From Anniella stebbinsi (lineage: Eukaryota; Chordata; Lepidosauria; Squamata; Anniellidae), in NCBI GenBank assembly GCA_029215795.1, contig JARDYH010000005.1:36028001-36092000 (forward strand): a stretch of DNA of 64,000 nt, read 5' to 3'. A model generated the notes under the pieces. It ran no database searches. It was not told where the DNA came from and saw only the letters and a program-made list of their open reading frames with translations. The position numbers were made by a program, and so were the translations under genes. Shown here piece by piece: positions 1 through 10,737 of this stretch. Within the stretch, counting starts at the first letter, position 1; the number at the start of each line of letters is the position of its first letter.

Positions 1-65
1 TGAACCTACAGGGCTCCTGGTTGAAAACCCACAGTACACAGGCACAATCTCCAAGTCCTAGGCTC

Positions 66-410
66 CCTCTACAAGGATTCGCTTTTGAGCCTGGTTAGGC
101 GATTATGCGCATAATCGCTGAAGCGCATTTACGCCTAATCCCTCTGCACGAGAGGCGGTGAGAGGCGGCGAAGCGCATTAACAGATGTCCAAAATGCGCT
201 TTACAAGTAGTTAATGCGCATAAGCGCTTATTCACACAGTCAAAATGCGCTTTAATGGACGGAGCAAAATAAAACTCGCGATTTAACGCACATTCAATAA
301 TGCGCATAATCGGGGAGATAACGCGCCTCTACGCCCGATTTGCGCTCCGTTCTTGTAGAGGTAATTTTTTTAATGCGCCTTGAAAGAGCTTTAAATGCCT
401 CTTGTAGAGG
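66..410 (-). mobile_element. 345-bp CpG-rich MITE-like element, copy A
   Basis: The element begins with CCTCTACAAG and ends with CTTGTAGAGG, a perfect 10-bp terminal inverted repeat. The interior is dominated by GCGCATT/AATGCGC motifs. It includes a perfect 20-bp palindrome at 99-118 (gcgattatgcgcataatcgc), and a second CTTGTAGAGG at 353-362. A copy of exactly the same length lies inverted at 63476-63820, about 92% identical by hand alignment. A 70-codon frame is open on the minus strand in both copies. Most differences between the copies change the residue, so I do not read it as a protein gene. No convincing target duplication is visible. I infer a non-autonomous DNA transposon of unknown superfamily. 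Confidence 0.65.
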
Positions 411-2578
411 CACCCCTAGAAACTGGATTTGCAATTATATAACAAGGGAGCCAAAATGCAGTTGGGGTATGTTTTTACTGTCCAGCAACACACACACACA
501 AGATCACTCAGCATCCCTCCCCAGTACTGGATTTCTTCAGAAAGCACACAGTCCACTTTGCTTCCCTCCCTGAATGGAATCCTGAGCTATGAAAAACAAG
601 CCTAAAAGTTGAACAAGAGCACAGGATCACAGCTGTGTCCAAAATACGCAGGTGTTTGCTCTGAGATTCATCCCAACGTACAGGTTGGACGGCCAGACAT
701 TTCCAGATATTTTGGCCTGACTCCCACCACTGGGCCTGCACTTAGTACCATGCCAGCTGGGGAACCCCTGTCCCTTGTATGTGTTAATGCTGCTAGCAAG
801 CAACTGTCTCCTCTGACCCCATCTGCATCTCTTTCTTCAAGGGCAGGGGAGCAAGTGTTTTGCTTCGGCCCAATGACAATGGACACCCAGTGTATATAAT
901 TCCCAAGGACAGGACAGGCTAACAAGGGGGACTCCCTAAGGGGTCCATCTGACCTTCTGACACCCTCTCTACTAAAGACTGGGCTGAAATTTTAACACAG
1001 CACCAGCTCTGAAGAGACACAGCCGCCTTCTGATGCAAGCAAGTAGCAAGCGAGACAGTTTTCCAACATCCCCTTAGTCTGCTCCATTAGCTGCAAAGGG
1101 CAGAGCCATAAACAGCACCACCAAGATACAGATTCATTGAAAATATCTCATCTGACAACTAGGAAGGTGTGAGAAATCCAGTCTCTCTGAGAGTTTTAAA
1201 ACATCCACATCACTTGGGTACCCTTGCACACCAGTTATGCTTTCCTTGCACACCAGTTATACTTTCCTTTGCTTACATCCCACAAAATGTAAGCACAGGC
1301 CCTGCTGTAGTTCAAAAATTATGCAAACCAAGTAAATTTCATTTGCAATAACAGAAAAAACTACAAATTGGACACAAAATACAGTCAACATGGACAATAT
1401 TTTCATTCATTCCACCCTCATCATCTGAGGAGAGGATTATAATGGTCACCCAATGTACAGCAAATTCAGACAACACAGAGAATAGTCACAGATTCCATGC
1501 AACATCCAGAGAATAAACACAAATTCCATGCAAACGTCCTTAAAATCCAAGTGTGCAGCAAATACATGCACCACAGTTGAGAATGGATATATATTCTTTG
1601 AAACATACAAAGGTCACCATTTCCACATTCAAGAAATCCAATTTATACAACCAGCATGAAGTATGAAAATGCCAGAAGTCTCCTTTACGTAATACACTTG
1701 GAAGTTTTATCCCAGAGGGCTGTACTTTCTGCCCAAAGGCAATGCCGGCCAGGAGCTATATGTTTCTCTGAGCCATGAATTGATTAGCACTTTTAGGGCA
1801 CTGAGCCTAGAAAAATGGAGAAAGCACACACCAACACATATACAAACTATAATACGTATGCATAATATACATATAGTAGCTTCCATTTTAAGTACTCATT
1901 GTTTGCCCCCTCATTTAAATAATGAGGGGGGCAACCTATATAAAAATACAATAAAATCAGAAGCATTACTTTATAAGCAAAAGGAACATTTGAGCTAGCC
2001 AAGAAATCTAGTGAGCCACTATTTCCTTGCCATTACATATTCTGGAGACTCTAGCAAGGATAGGTTGGATGGGTCCAGGTATGGTTAATGATCTGCCCTA
2101 GCTCTAACCCATGAGCATCACTTCCTCCTCCATTTCCCCTCTCAGAGAGAGCTATACAAAGACTAATATGGAGTCAGACATACGTACCCCTGACCAAATC
2201 CCTTAAAAACCATAACCTTGACTGACACAGGGTGCTTCCAGACGAGGCTTTTACATACCCTGCCACATTCACAGAATTTTACGGGGCGTCCAGATGTTGT
2301 TGTTCCACTTGCAACCCTCCTGTGTTTTCCCACTGCTTCTTCCATGTTTTTTCTTACCGCAGTCCACAGACAAATCCATCAATTAAAAAAATATGCAATC
2401 ACTTTTGTTAGTGATAGGAGCCCTTTATCAAGAAGCACCCAAGTTTACAGAGATGATGTGTGGCAGAGAGCAAAGTGGAGGCAAATTTATTAGGACCAGC
2501 CAAAAAGGAAGTTGCAAGGGATCCAGAGAGCAAATGAGGGAACTGCTGACTCTGAATCACAGTCCAAGATTCTGACCT
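411..2578. other. Unclassified intergenic DNA
   Basis: No gene or repeat family that I recognise. Short open frames here lack similarity to known proteins and overlap each other on both strands. A small hairpin lies at about 1902-1935 (TTGCCCCCTCATT, AT-rich loop, AATGAGGGGGGCAA). Confidence 0.4.
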
Positions 2579-2809
2579 AGTTCACACAACACAACAAGCC
2601 AAAGTATGGGTTGAATATGTGCGCAGTTCACAACCAAACAAGAAAACTTGAGTTCTCTTCATGGGTTATTCATGGTTAACAAACCATGGTTTGTTAGCAT
2701 GGCTGGGTTCACAAAACACAACCCATGATTCAACAAGAACCCACAGTTCGACAACACACACTCAACCCATACTCAACCCATACTTTGGCTGGTTGGGTTG
2801 TATGAACCA
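2579..2809. mobile_element. Foldback (hairpin) MITE
   Basis: The left arm (about TAGTTCACACAACACAACAAG, then CCAAAGTATGGGTTGA) is mirrored by the right arm (tcaacccatactttggctgg, then TTGGGTTGTATGAACCA). The interior repeats 'aacccat' and 'catggtttgttagcatgg' in both orientations. The structure is that of a non-autonomous foldback DNA transposon; the superfamily is not determined. Confidence 0.55.
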
Positions 2810-2914
2810 TGTCTCTGTCTGTGCTACTGTAGCTTAAAGCACTGGCTGGATGTCTACCTGTGCTTTTGTTACTGCAATTCTACAATTCGCAGTCACCCAA
2901 ACATCTCCCACTCT

Positions 2915-3275
2915 CTAAAATGTTTTAGCTCACTCTCTCTTTCTGCCCCATATGCTTAGGATTCCCTCCTGGAATGTTTTTTTTCTTCAGATCCCTTCTC
3001 AAAAGTTCACCTTTCCAAGAAGCCTTTGATTTAATCCTTTAATCCTCTTCAACGACTGCAAACAGGCCCAATTACATGTAACATCTCCAATGCATGTTCA
3101 TTCTATGCTCTCCTTGCCTCTCTCTTCCCACCTTCTGCCATTTTCCCCACTGTCAAAATGCAGGTTGTTAGCTCCTTGGGAGGCAAGGACCTGTCTTTTT
3201 TCCTTATGAAATTCTGTAAAGTGCTGTGAACATTGTTGCTGCTGCTATATAAATCATTTATTCATTCACTTGTTA
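2915..3275 (+). mobile_element. LINE 3' end (CR1/L3-like), 5'-truncated
   Basis: The phrases 'caaaagttcacctttccaagaagcctttgat' (in two pieces), 'ttgttagctccttgggaggcaaggacctgtctttt' and 'tgtaaagtgctgtgaacattg...ctatataaat' are the typical C-terminal and 3'UTR pattern of CR1/L3-group LINEs, ending in a short A/T-rich tail. Open frame is not preserved. Family assignment is from recalled consensus only. Confidence 0.45.
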
Positions 3276-3633
3276 ATAATTTACAATTTGTGTATATATT
3301 TTAACAGAATTGCACCACCCACGTCCACCCCCATGAGAAGGTTTCACCATTAGTATTGTAAACAATCCATTTGCAACTCTTGATCCAAGCCATGGTGTTT
3401 AAGATGGTTTTCCCTAACAGCAAATGATTTCTCTGGAAGGGGAGCTATGCCTTTATTGAAGCAGCTAAAGTTCAAAATGCCTGAAGCAAGCTTTCAGTTT
3501 ACACAGAATTCTTCTTCAGGTGTAGTTCAAAGCAAAAATAAATATACAATACTTTGCAGTGTAGTTTCTTTATCTTCATAGCTGAAATATATTCCTATAT
3601 CTTACTGATTATTTTTTTCTGACCCTGTTCTCT

Positions 3634-3665
3634 CTATGTGTGTGTGTGTGTGGGGGGGGGGGGGG
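3634..3665. repeat. Compound microsatellite (GT)n(G)n
   Basis: A GT run passes directly into a run of about 14 G. Similar long G runs occur at 6781-6793, 6950-6959, 11762-11779, 32447-32463 and 61667-61676. Confidence 0.9.
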
Positions 3666-4930
3666 ACAGACGATAGAATCGGTAATAAATAACCCTAGCA
3701 ATGAAAAAGAGTTATTCTCATTGGTTTTAATCCTCAAATAATCACTTTTATTGAGACAGAGTAGTATTTAATTTAATGTGCTGGTTAATAAGAGAACAGC
3801 AAGATACACCACTTAGCCTGCCTGCCCCACCCCCATATAAGCAGTTAAAACCTTTAAATTCTACACTAACCACTAGCTTCCATTGGACAAGCATAATCAC
3901 AAGTATACAGACCTTAAACCAGAATTGAAATAGTTTGATGAAATAGTTTGATAAAAGGTCAACTGCAGTTTTCCTATGTTTGTGATAAATTAGACTCCCA
4001 GCCTCAAGATTTTTAAACCGTCTGTCTCTTGAGAGGAGAGTGAGGGATCAGAAATCAGAGGCCAACAATGGCAAAGCAGGCTAGAGGTTTTATTAATAAT
4101 ATCCAAGTGGTTTCTCAGCCCATCTGTATTCTCTCTCTCTTTCCACAGCACTGGGTGAAAGGAGGAGTGGGGGGGTGAGACTTGATCTCTCAACCCTGAC
4201 TGACTCATTCGCGGCCACAAAGAGGCAGATGGAAGAAAGCGAGTGAGCATCCCACATCCAGGGAGCTAGGGAGGCACCGGGGTTCTGCTTTTATTTCTAG
4301 AAAACAAGAGTAAAACAGGAAAGCACAGGGGCCGTTCCAGCTCTGGAAGGGGGAGGAGAATTATAGTCTATGCTACCTACTAAATAGCAGACATTGTCAG
4401 CCCTCTGGAAGCCCCTCCCCTAATTGAGCTCCCTTAGGTGGGACATATAAGCAGAATTCTCATATCACTGGGTTTCTTTCTTTTTGGGGGGTAGGCCATG
4501 AAAAGTGAGAAATGACAGAATTGTTGGAGCTGTAGAACCCAGGTTATGTCCTCTCTTTTGTTCTTGTCTTGAACGTATGATACCCTGCTCTTCAATCCAG
4601 GGATTTGTAGAACGGCTCACAATGGAGATTAAATCAATAAGCAACCACCACCACCACAATAACAAATACTGATTACAATGCAGCATAACCACTAAAAGCC
4701 AAGTTCAAATCAATAGATCTAAAAAGAGATGAGGAAATTTAAAAGGGTTTCACCTGCCCCCCTCAAAATAGCAAGCTTGGTGCCAAGCGAGCCTCCCTGG
4801 AAGATTTCCAGAGTAGGCACCACCACAGGGAAGAGGACCCTGGGCCAGTTCGGATGTAATGATCCACAAAATTGCTGCTTGATGGCTCCAGCTTGGCTCC
4901 TTCTGCCAGTGGGAGTGGCTAATCCTGCAC
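3666..4930. other. Unclassified intergenic DNA
   Basis: I see no recognisable gene or transposon here. Open frames are short and show no family resemblance. Confidence 0.35.
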
Positions 4931-4934
4931 CCTC

Positions 4935-5265
4935 ATGTGAAACTCACCATCCACATGGTGTATTCAGAGACAGTAGGCAAGCTGTCCTTGTTGTCCACTC
5001 AGTCTGTCTGCCCAAGTTAGGCGTGACCGAGGCTCCAGTTCCTGCACAGGGACCCAGATTTAACTAACCCTAACCTGAGTCTGAACCCTAACATGAAATT
5101 GAATCAACTCCCCATTCACACAGTGTATTCAAAGACAGAAGGCAAGCTCTCATGGTTGATCACTCAGTCTGTCTGCCCAAGCTAGCTTTACCAAGGCCCC
5201 GTTCCTGCACAGGGATCCAGGTTTTATGAATGTTTTCCCTAACCTGAGGCTTCTGTCCATTTGTT
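4935..5265. repeat. Two-copy tandem duplication, ~165-bp unit
   Basis: Copy 1 (about 4935-5098) and copy 2 (about 5099-5265) share, in the same order, 'gtgtattca.agacag.aggcaagct', 'cactcagtctgtctgcccaag', 'ttcctgcacaggga.cca' and 'ccctaacctgag'. The anchor 'gtgtattc' is at 4958 and 5123, an offset of 165 bp. The copies are clearly diverged, so the duplication is old. No coding function is apparent. Confidence 0.7.
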
Positions 5266-5464
5266 TAGTGTCATTTCCAAACAGGAATCTCTGGCCTGTT
5301 GCACTCCTAACAAGCCAGAATCATAAGGCAGGAACCCTGGTTTGGATATAATGCCAGAATGCCACAGATGGCACCTTCCTGGTTTGCTTAGCTACTCAGG
5401 AGAAACCAAGCAGAATGATAAAGATTCCGGTTTACCATTATGTCCAAGCTTGGGCCCAATTTCA

Positions 5465-5790
5465 GGGCTGGCCCAATACATTTTGCTGCCTGAGATGAAG
5501 CAGCAAATGATGACACCACCACCGCCTCTTCAAAATGAGGGTGCATAGTACTAAAGGCCAACCAAGGCAGAAATTCCTATAAGTGTCTTTCTCTCCCTTC
5601 CTGGCAGTAAGAATACAGCAATAATATATTTAATAATTATCTATTTGTTGTCCTTTCACAACACCTAAAATCATCTGCCTTATTCTGCCTGCCATCCACT
5701 TCACCTCCAATGCCAGGAGGACCAGAGAAAGCCCTCTAAGGCTTATCAGGGCCCCAGCAGTGGCCACCTTCTGAAGCCAGCCCTGGTACT
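5465..5790. repeat. Dispersed repeat ('agggctggccc' ends)
   Basis: The region starts 'cagggctggcccaatacattttgctgcctgag' (in two pieces) and ends 'gaagccagccctgg', giving inverted ends. Related sequence occurs at about 8740-8825, 24655-24690, 51060-51110 and 51560-51640, so it is an interspersed family. I cannot name it. Confidence 0.4.
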
Positions 5791-5970
5791 GGAAACAGCT
5801 GACACCTGCCATGCTTCCATGCTCACTTCCATCAAGGGATGAATAAATCCACATTTGAGACTTTCGTGAAGGCGGCCATGCTCCTGCAGTCAAAGATTCA
5901 GCATTATGAAGTGTGTGTGCTTTGAATCCCACTGCGCTGGAGATAGCCTGAGCTTAAATCACACCCAGAG

Positions 5971-6016
5971 TATTTCCCATCTATTTTCCCATCTATTTTC
6001 CCATCTATTTTCCCAG
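5971..6016. repeat. Short tandem repeat, 12-bp unit
   Basis: The unit 'ccatctattttc' is repeated about 3.5 times without variation. Confidence 0.85.
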
Positions 6017-6125
6017 TGACTCTGCCACAAGCTACGCTCTCCACATGAGCCAAGGCAAGATGTCAACATGGGGGTTCTCCCTTGTCATTTTTAAAATACT
6101 TACTTTCTAGGAAAGCCTTCCCCCA

Positions 6126-6223
6126 AGCTGGTGCCCTCCACATGTTTTGGACTACAGCTCCAGGATTCCTGTCCATTGGCCATGCTGATTGGGGCTGATG
6201 GGAATTGCAGTCCAAAATATCTG
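6126..6223. mobile_element. Foldback element, 'CTCCAGATGTT' family
   Basis: The arms 'ccctccacatgttttggact' and 'agtccaaaatatctg' flank 'ggccatgctgattggggctgatggga'. This is a diverged member of a hairpin family that recurs at 7330, 10482, 19545, 45840, 52627, 60995/61704 and 62728. The better copies end in CAGRGGNNGGCAAC-like repeats, suggesting hAT affinity. Confidence 0.55.
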
Positions 6224-6423
6224 TTATAGGAAATATAAACCCAATTGCTTTGCTAAATCAGAACAGAAGACCCTCTCCTACAGTATTCTGTCTTCAGAAG
6301 TGGCTAGCCAGGTGCTCCTCTTGTTGCTTGTCCTCCAACATTTGGTGACCTGGGATAGTATACAGCACCTTTTGGGTAAGAGATTAGTTTTCAAAAGTTT
6401 GCACAATAGCAACATATTCCTTA

Positions 6424-6980
6424 GGGCTCCATCACACCAATGTTTTCTCGCACTCTCGTTCTGCCTGGTTTCCCATTTTGAAACGCGATACTCACATTAT
6501 GTCGTGCCTGTCCTGCAGTCACCTCGCCTCTTCCCCTCCATTTTCCGCCTTTTTCTAGGGCAGGGAAAGTAGAATTTATTTACTTCACGCAAAATAGAAG
6601 CGCGGTCATGCTGATGAAAGAGGAGGTAAGGGTGGTCCTCCTCCAGCTTGTTGAGTCTATCGGTCGAACTAACAGATTTGTGCTGAGCTGGTCAAACAGA
6701 CTTTTGCTGCTCCAACCCCTCCCTCATTGCCCGCAGGAATGGCACCCAGCTGATTAAACCCAAGACAACAAAACCAAAGCCGGGGGGGGGGGGGAGGCAC
6801 CACGTCCATCACCTGACAAGAGCCAATGAACTGGAGGGGGAAAGAGAAGGGACAATAGCAGGAGAGCAAACAACAGTGGTAATCGTGAAAGGAACCAGGG
6901 CTTGCCGTGCTAATGACATAGAGGTCAAAATCACGGGTGCATACCTGGGGGGGGGGGGGAAAGCAGGTGTGATGGAGCCC
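6424..6980. mobile_element. Harbinger-like MITE, 557 bp, with TTA target duplication
   Basis: The ends are GGGCTCCATCACACC on the left and GGTGTGATGGAGCCC on the right, a perfect 15-bp inverted repeat. TTA flanks both sides (6421-6423 and 6981-6983). A 3-bp TTA/TAA duplication is the signature of PIF/Harbinger elements. The interior is GC-rich with two G runs and no long reading frame, so it is non-autonomous. Relatives are at 61065-61700 and, more distantly, 13257, 50566, 53818 and 62119. Confidence 0.8.
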
Positions 6981-7212
6981 TTAGTGTGGTTACATGCTCC
7001 ATTTCTTTAAGCAGTTGTCTGCCGCAGGGGAACTGTCCAACATTTGACCTTCCTGAACACCTGCTGTGAGTGAAGGAATGTCCCCACTTTGCCATGTGCT
7101 CATGCAAACAGCCAGGGAACCCAACACTTTAGGTGGCAACTACATGTCACTTACACATGCTGATAAGCTGGACTCTGAGAGCTGAAGATGGAATCCAGCA
7201 ACCTGGATGAAC

Positions 7213-7329
7213 GGAAGGACCATAGTTCAGTGGACAACCCCATGCCTTGCAGGCAGAAGGTCCTAGGTTCAATCCCCAGCATCTCCAGCAAAAATGATTT
7301 GGTGATGTGAAAGGTCTCTGCTTGAGAAC
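7213..7329 (+). mobile_element. tRNA-derived SINE, fragment
   Basis: A degenerate tRNA-like head is visible: A-box region 'catagttcagtgg', then 'catgccttgcaggcagaagg' and B-box region 'ggttcaatcccc'. The body follows for a short distance and is then replaced by a foldback element at 7330. Other copies are at 29817, 42791, 51175 and 57664. Confidence 0.6.
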
Positions 7330-7441
7330 CTGATATTGCTGGACTCCTATTCCCATCATCCCTGAACACTGGCTGTTTTGGCTGGGGCTGATGGGAGATG
7401 GAGTCCAACAACATCTGGAAGGCCACAAGTTCTCCACCACT
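7330..7441. mobile_element. Foldback element, 'CTCCAGATGTT' family
   Basis: Left arm 'ttgctggactcctattcccatcatccctga' (two pieces), right arm 'gctgatgggagatggagtcc' followed by 'aacaacatctggaaggccaca'. The two arms are reverse complements over about 40 bp. It abuts the preceding SINE directly. Confidence 0.65.
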
Positions 7442-8500
7442 GCAATAGATGGATCAATTGCTTGATTCAGCTTCCTGTTCCTCCATGGCTGACTCAGAAA
7501 AAAAAGTAGCTTTGGTTCTTATTTCCCATTAGAGTCCACTCTCCTCTGAGTGCCAAGAACAGAAATCAGAATTGATTGCATTAATCTTATTTTGTCTCTT
7601 AACTTATCACTCACCCTACACATATATGAAACTCTGGAGAATCCCTTCTTCTAGACCAATTCAAAAGCACACAGGGATGTTGTTCTTTTTTCCTAAAAGG
7701 AGTGGGCCATCAAGAGACTAGGCAGATGAAATGCCTATAGGTGCTGTGATCCCAACCATGAATGCCACCAAGATAATGAGGACCCTCCCCACAGAAAATA
7801 GATGTGTCACTTTACACACATTATAGTGATTATACTGAGGGAAAGAAAGAGGAGGCAAAATTGCTGCAAGGTCACCAGGACGTGGAGCCTCTGGCACCAG
7901 CACACTGGAGGCTGAAATGGCTCTAGAAAACCAAACTGACCCTTCATTTAGACAATGTCCCAAGGCAGCATCCTGCCATCATAAAAGTGTAAGGCTATGG
8001 GCAGGGAGTGGGGGGAGTTCCCATATTACATTAAACATGTGTCAAATAATCAATCATCTGACAAACTTTACTGCATCTGTACAGGAGCTATCCACGTTTC
8101 AGCCATTTAGCATTAAACAAGCACATACCAGTGCAAAGAACTGCAGAGGTGTCATGTAATGTGGGGCTTTGCACAACATTCTCCTGTGTGAACCTCACAG
8201 CCTGTCATATGGACACACACGTATCAGCACAGAGATATTACTTATAACACACAGCATTTGACAGGCTTTTCTTGCTCATGGATCAGTTGAAAATGGGTGC
8301 AGAAGCCAATCTCCTGAAGTTATGGCTCAAAATATGAAGGCTGTGTCTTGAAGATGCATACTAGCTTTTCATTTTGGTATCTCAATTGTCAAACAGATGT
8401 TGCATTATCATGTCTTTTGCGATCAACCCCACACCACAGAGACACTTTGAAATGGGAAGTAGAAGGCCAAGCAGGTATTTGAACTCCACACAGAAAATTT
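7442..8500. other. Unclassified intergenic DNA
   Basis: No gene and no recognisable transposon. The small frames on both strands look like chance. Confidence 0.35.
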
Positions 8501-8501
8501 G

Positions 8502-8724
8502 GTTATTTTATTTATTTATTGCTTTTACATCCCTCCTTTTTTCTTCCAAGGAACCCAAGGCAGCATACATAATCCTCCTCCTCTCCATTTTATCCTCACA
8601 AGAACAACCTTGTGAGGTAGGCTGGGCTGAGAGTTAGTGACTGGCCCAAAGTCACTCAGTGAGTTTCCATAGCAGATCTCCCAATTCCCAGTCCAACACA
8701 CAACCACTGTAACGCACTGGCTGC
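8502..8724 (-). mobile_element. CORE-type tRNA SINE, antisense
   Basis: Read on the minus strand, a tRNA-like head ('ccagtgcgttacagtggttg') is followed by 'actcactgagtgactttggg', 'ccagtcactaactctcagcc', 'cacaaggttgttcttgtgag' and a tail 'ataaataaataaaa'. The pattern is that of a MIR-like CORE SINE with an A/T-rich tail. The same family is at 9200, 10738, 21269 and 44494. Confidence 0.6.
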
Positions 8725-9199
8725 CAAGTGAATTGTCTCTCCTCCAACACCTTGCTGCTACCTCCCAGCAACTGCTGCCTGAGGCAACTTTTTCAGTCTG
8801 CCTAATGGTAAGGCCAGCCCTGACTATACTTACATATTCTTACAAGGAGAGGCAGGCAGATATAAGCTGTAGTGCTGGAAAAGGGGAGCCTATTGCCTCC
8901 AATGAACAACATTAAAAAGGAAAGAGTTCTCAAAATGGTGGAGCAATGTTGCTTAGGAAACAGATAGCTTTGCTTATACTTTCTGGGGTGGGGTGGGGTT
9001 CGTGTTACATAGGAATTCTCATATTAGACTGGGACAGCAGTGGGGTGCTTCTGTACCCTAATTTCAACAAATACAAATAAATTAATTAACAAACTTTACA
9101 AAACTTCATATGACACAGACTTGGACGAGGGAGTTTTATCCCCTACCACTAGTGATGTCATAGGCAACTGTCCAACACAATCTTGCAACCACATTCCAG

Positions 9200-9420
9200 A
9201 GAGCACTATCCAGATTGGACCAGGGAGACCGAGATTCAAATCCTTGCTTACCCATGAACCATGATGAGCAAGCCTGGGCCAGTCACTGTCTCTCAGCCAG
9301 GCCTACCTGACAGGGTTGCTGTGAGGATAAAATGGGAAAACCCCTATGAATATCCTTGGAGAAAAGGCACATACTACATATGTGATAGACAAGTAGATAT
9401 AAAAAATAATGGTCATGCCT
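9200..9420 (+). mobile_element. CORE-type tRNA SINE, sense
   Basis: The order is: head remnant 'gagcactatccagattggac', B-box-like 'gagattcaaatcc', 'ctgggccagtcactgtctct', 'cagccaggcctacctgacag', 'ggttgctgtgaggataaaat', then a degenerate tail. The orientation is opposite to the copy at 8502. Confidence 0.55.
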
Positions 9421-9589
9421 TGGATGTCCTTGACTAAAATGATGACTAAAACTGTGCAATAAAAGTATTAAAATTCCCATGGCCAAATAGAATTATGCTA
9501 ATTTGTCTTTTTTTGAGAATATTATGCAAATTGCCACATTTGCATACACTCATTGTTGCTATTAATCATATCTATAGCACTTTCAGCAA

Positions 9590-9785
9590 ATTAAACACTT
9601 TATAATCCTTTTCCTAGTCATCTTCATAACAAGCCTGGCCGGAAGAATTAATATTCCCATTTTATAGATGGAGAACTGAGGGTAAGAGACAGCCCGTCTC
9701 AAGGCTACCTACTGAGTTTTTGGCCACACAAAAATCTCAACCAAGCTCCAACTCCCCTGCTCTGTCTCACTGATCTCACATTTTA
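9590..9785 (-). mobile_element. Old MIR-like SINE fragment
   Basis: The motifs 'cactttataatccttttcct', 'attcccattttatagatgga' and 'gaactgagggtaagagacag' follow the CORE/MIR order, but the head is degraded. Assignment is tentative. Confidence 0.35.
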
Positions 9786-9974
9786 GTCTGCATTTTCCTG
9801 TTAGCTGTACAGTCCCATTTTTTAAAAGTTCTCTGCAGTGGGGACAATCCTGTGAAATGATTTCCCCTCTGAGGTATGTCAGGCCTCAACGCTGGTATAT
9901 TTTAGGCCATGAGCTCTCTTTTACACAAACCTCACGTTACTGTTGTGTGTACATGCATATGACCCTTTTTGTCT

Positions 9975-10395
9975 GTTTGTTTGCTTTTGTTTGTTTTGTA
10001 TTTTCCTGTAAACCAGGTTGGGATTTGTTTCAAATGAGAAGCCATGTATAAATGTTGCAAAGAAAGGAGTTCTTATATAGAATGTTAATGCTTTTTTTAA
10101 AAAAACAACTTGGTTGCATAGACAGGACTGTGGCGTGAAAAGGTCTGTGGAAACCCCAAAACATTAAGGGAGTGCAATGAGTGAGTGGAAGCTGTTGGCT
10201 CCTAACATGATGTGAGAGCAAGAAGACAGAATAAGACCTTTCCCCCTTTCTCTCCAATTCACCTCTCCTTTTGGTTTCCTGCTTTTAAATTGTCAACTTG
10301 CAGGCAGGGACTTATGTTTTCTATTTTTGTGCAGCACCTAGCACATTTTAGGCACTGTTATAAATCTTACATGGTGGAGATGTTGATGGAGATGG
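9975..10395 (+). mobile_element. Decayed LINE 3' tails
   Basis: Two pieces resemble CR1/L3-type 3'UTRs: 'cctgtaaaccaggttgggat...gccatgtataaatg' near 10005-10055 and 'ttgcaggcagggacttatg...cagcacctagcacatttta' near 10295-10355. Neither has coding sequence. Confidence 0.3.
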
Positions 10396-10481
10396 TGATT
10401 ATCACAATGATGGCCTACAATGAGCACATTGCTTAAGCCCTGGAAAACCATTTTATCATTTAAAAGAATTAAGCTAAGGGT

Positions 10482-10599
10482 ATGGCCCTCCAGATGTTGC
10501 TGACCCACAGGTCCCATCAGTCCTAGCCAGCATAGCCAATGGCGAGGGATGAAGGAAGTTGCAGTCCAACATCTGGAGGGCCACATGTTGCCCATTCCT
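10482..10599. mobile_element. Foldback element with 16-bp flanking direct repeat
   Basis: Arms 'atggccctccagatgttgct' and 'gcagtccaacatctggaggg' mark the same foldback family as 6126. It is flanked by a 16-bp direct repeat, GAATTAAGC[T/C]AAGGGT, at 10466-10481 and 10600-10615. The right end retains 'gttgcccattcctg', but the matching left terminal sequence is missing. This is longer than the 8 bp expected for hAT. Confidence 0.6.
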
Positions 10600-10737
10600 G
10601 AATTAAGCCAAGGGTGTTCCTACCCTTTTGCCATCGTGAAGACAAGATACAAACATTGAATAGATACTCAGGTTTCCAACTTGGCACTACAAGCCATTGT
10701 CAACACACAATGTATGAGCATAGCTCCACAGAAGTAT

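Noticed and set aside
95..307. 70-residue protein in the end elements
   Set aside because: Both copies are open, but differences between them fall mostly at amino-acid-changing positions, and the frame follows the GCGCAT motif repeat.
5971..6016. CRISPR-like array
   Set aside because: Contiguous 12-bp units without spacers in vertebrate DNA; an ordinary minisatellite.
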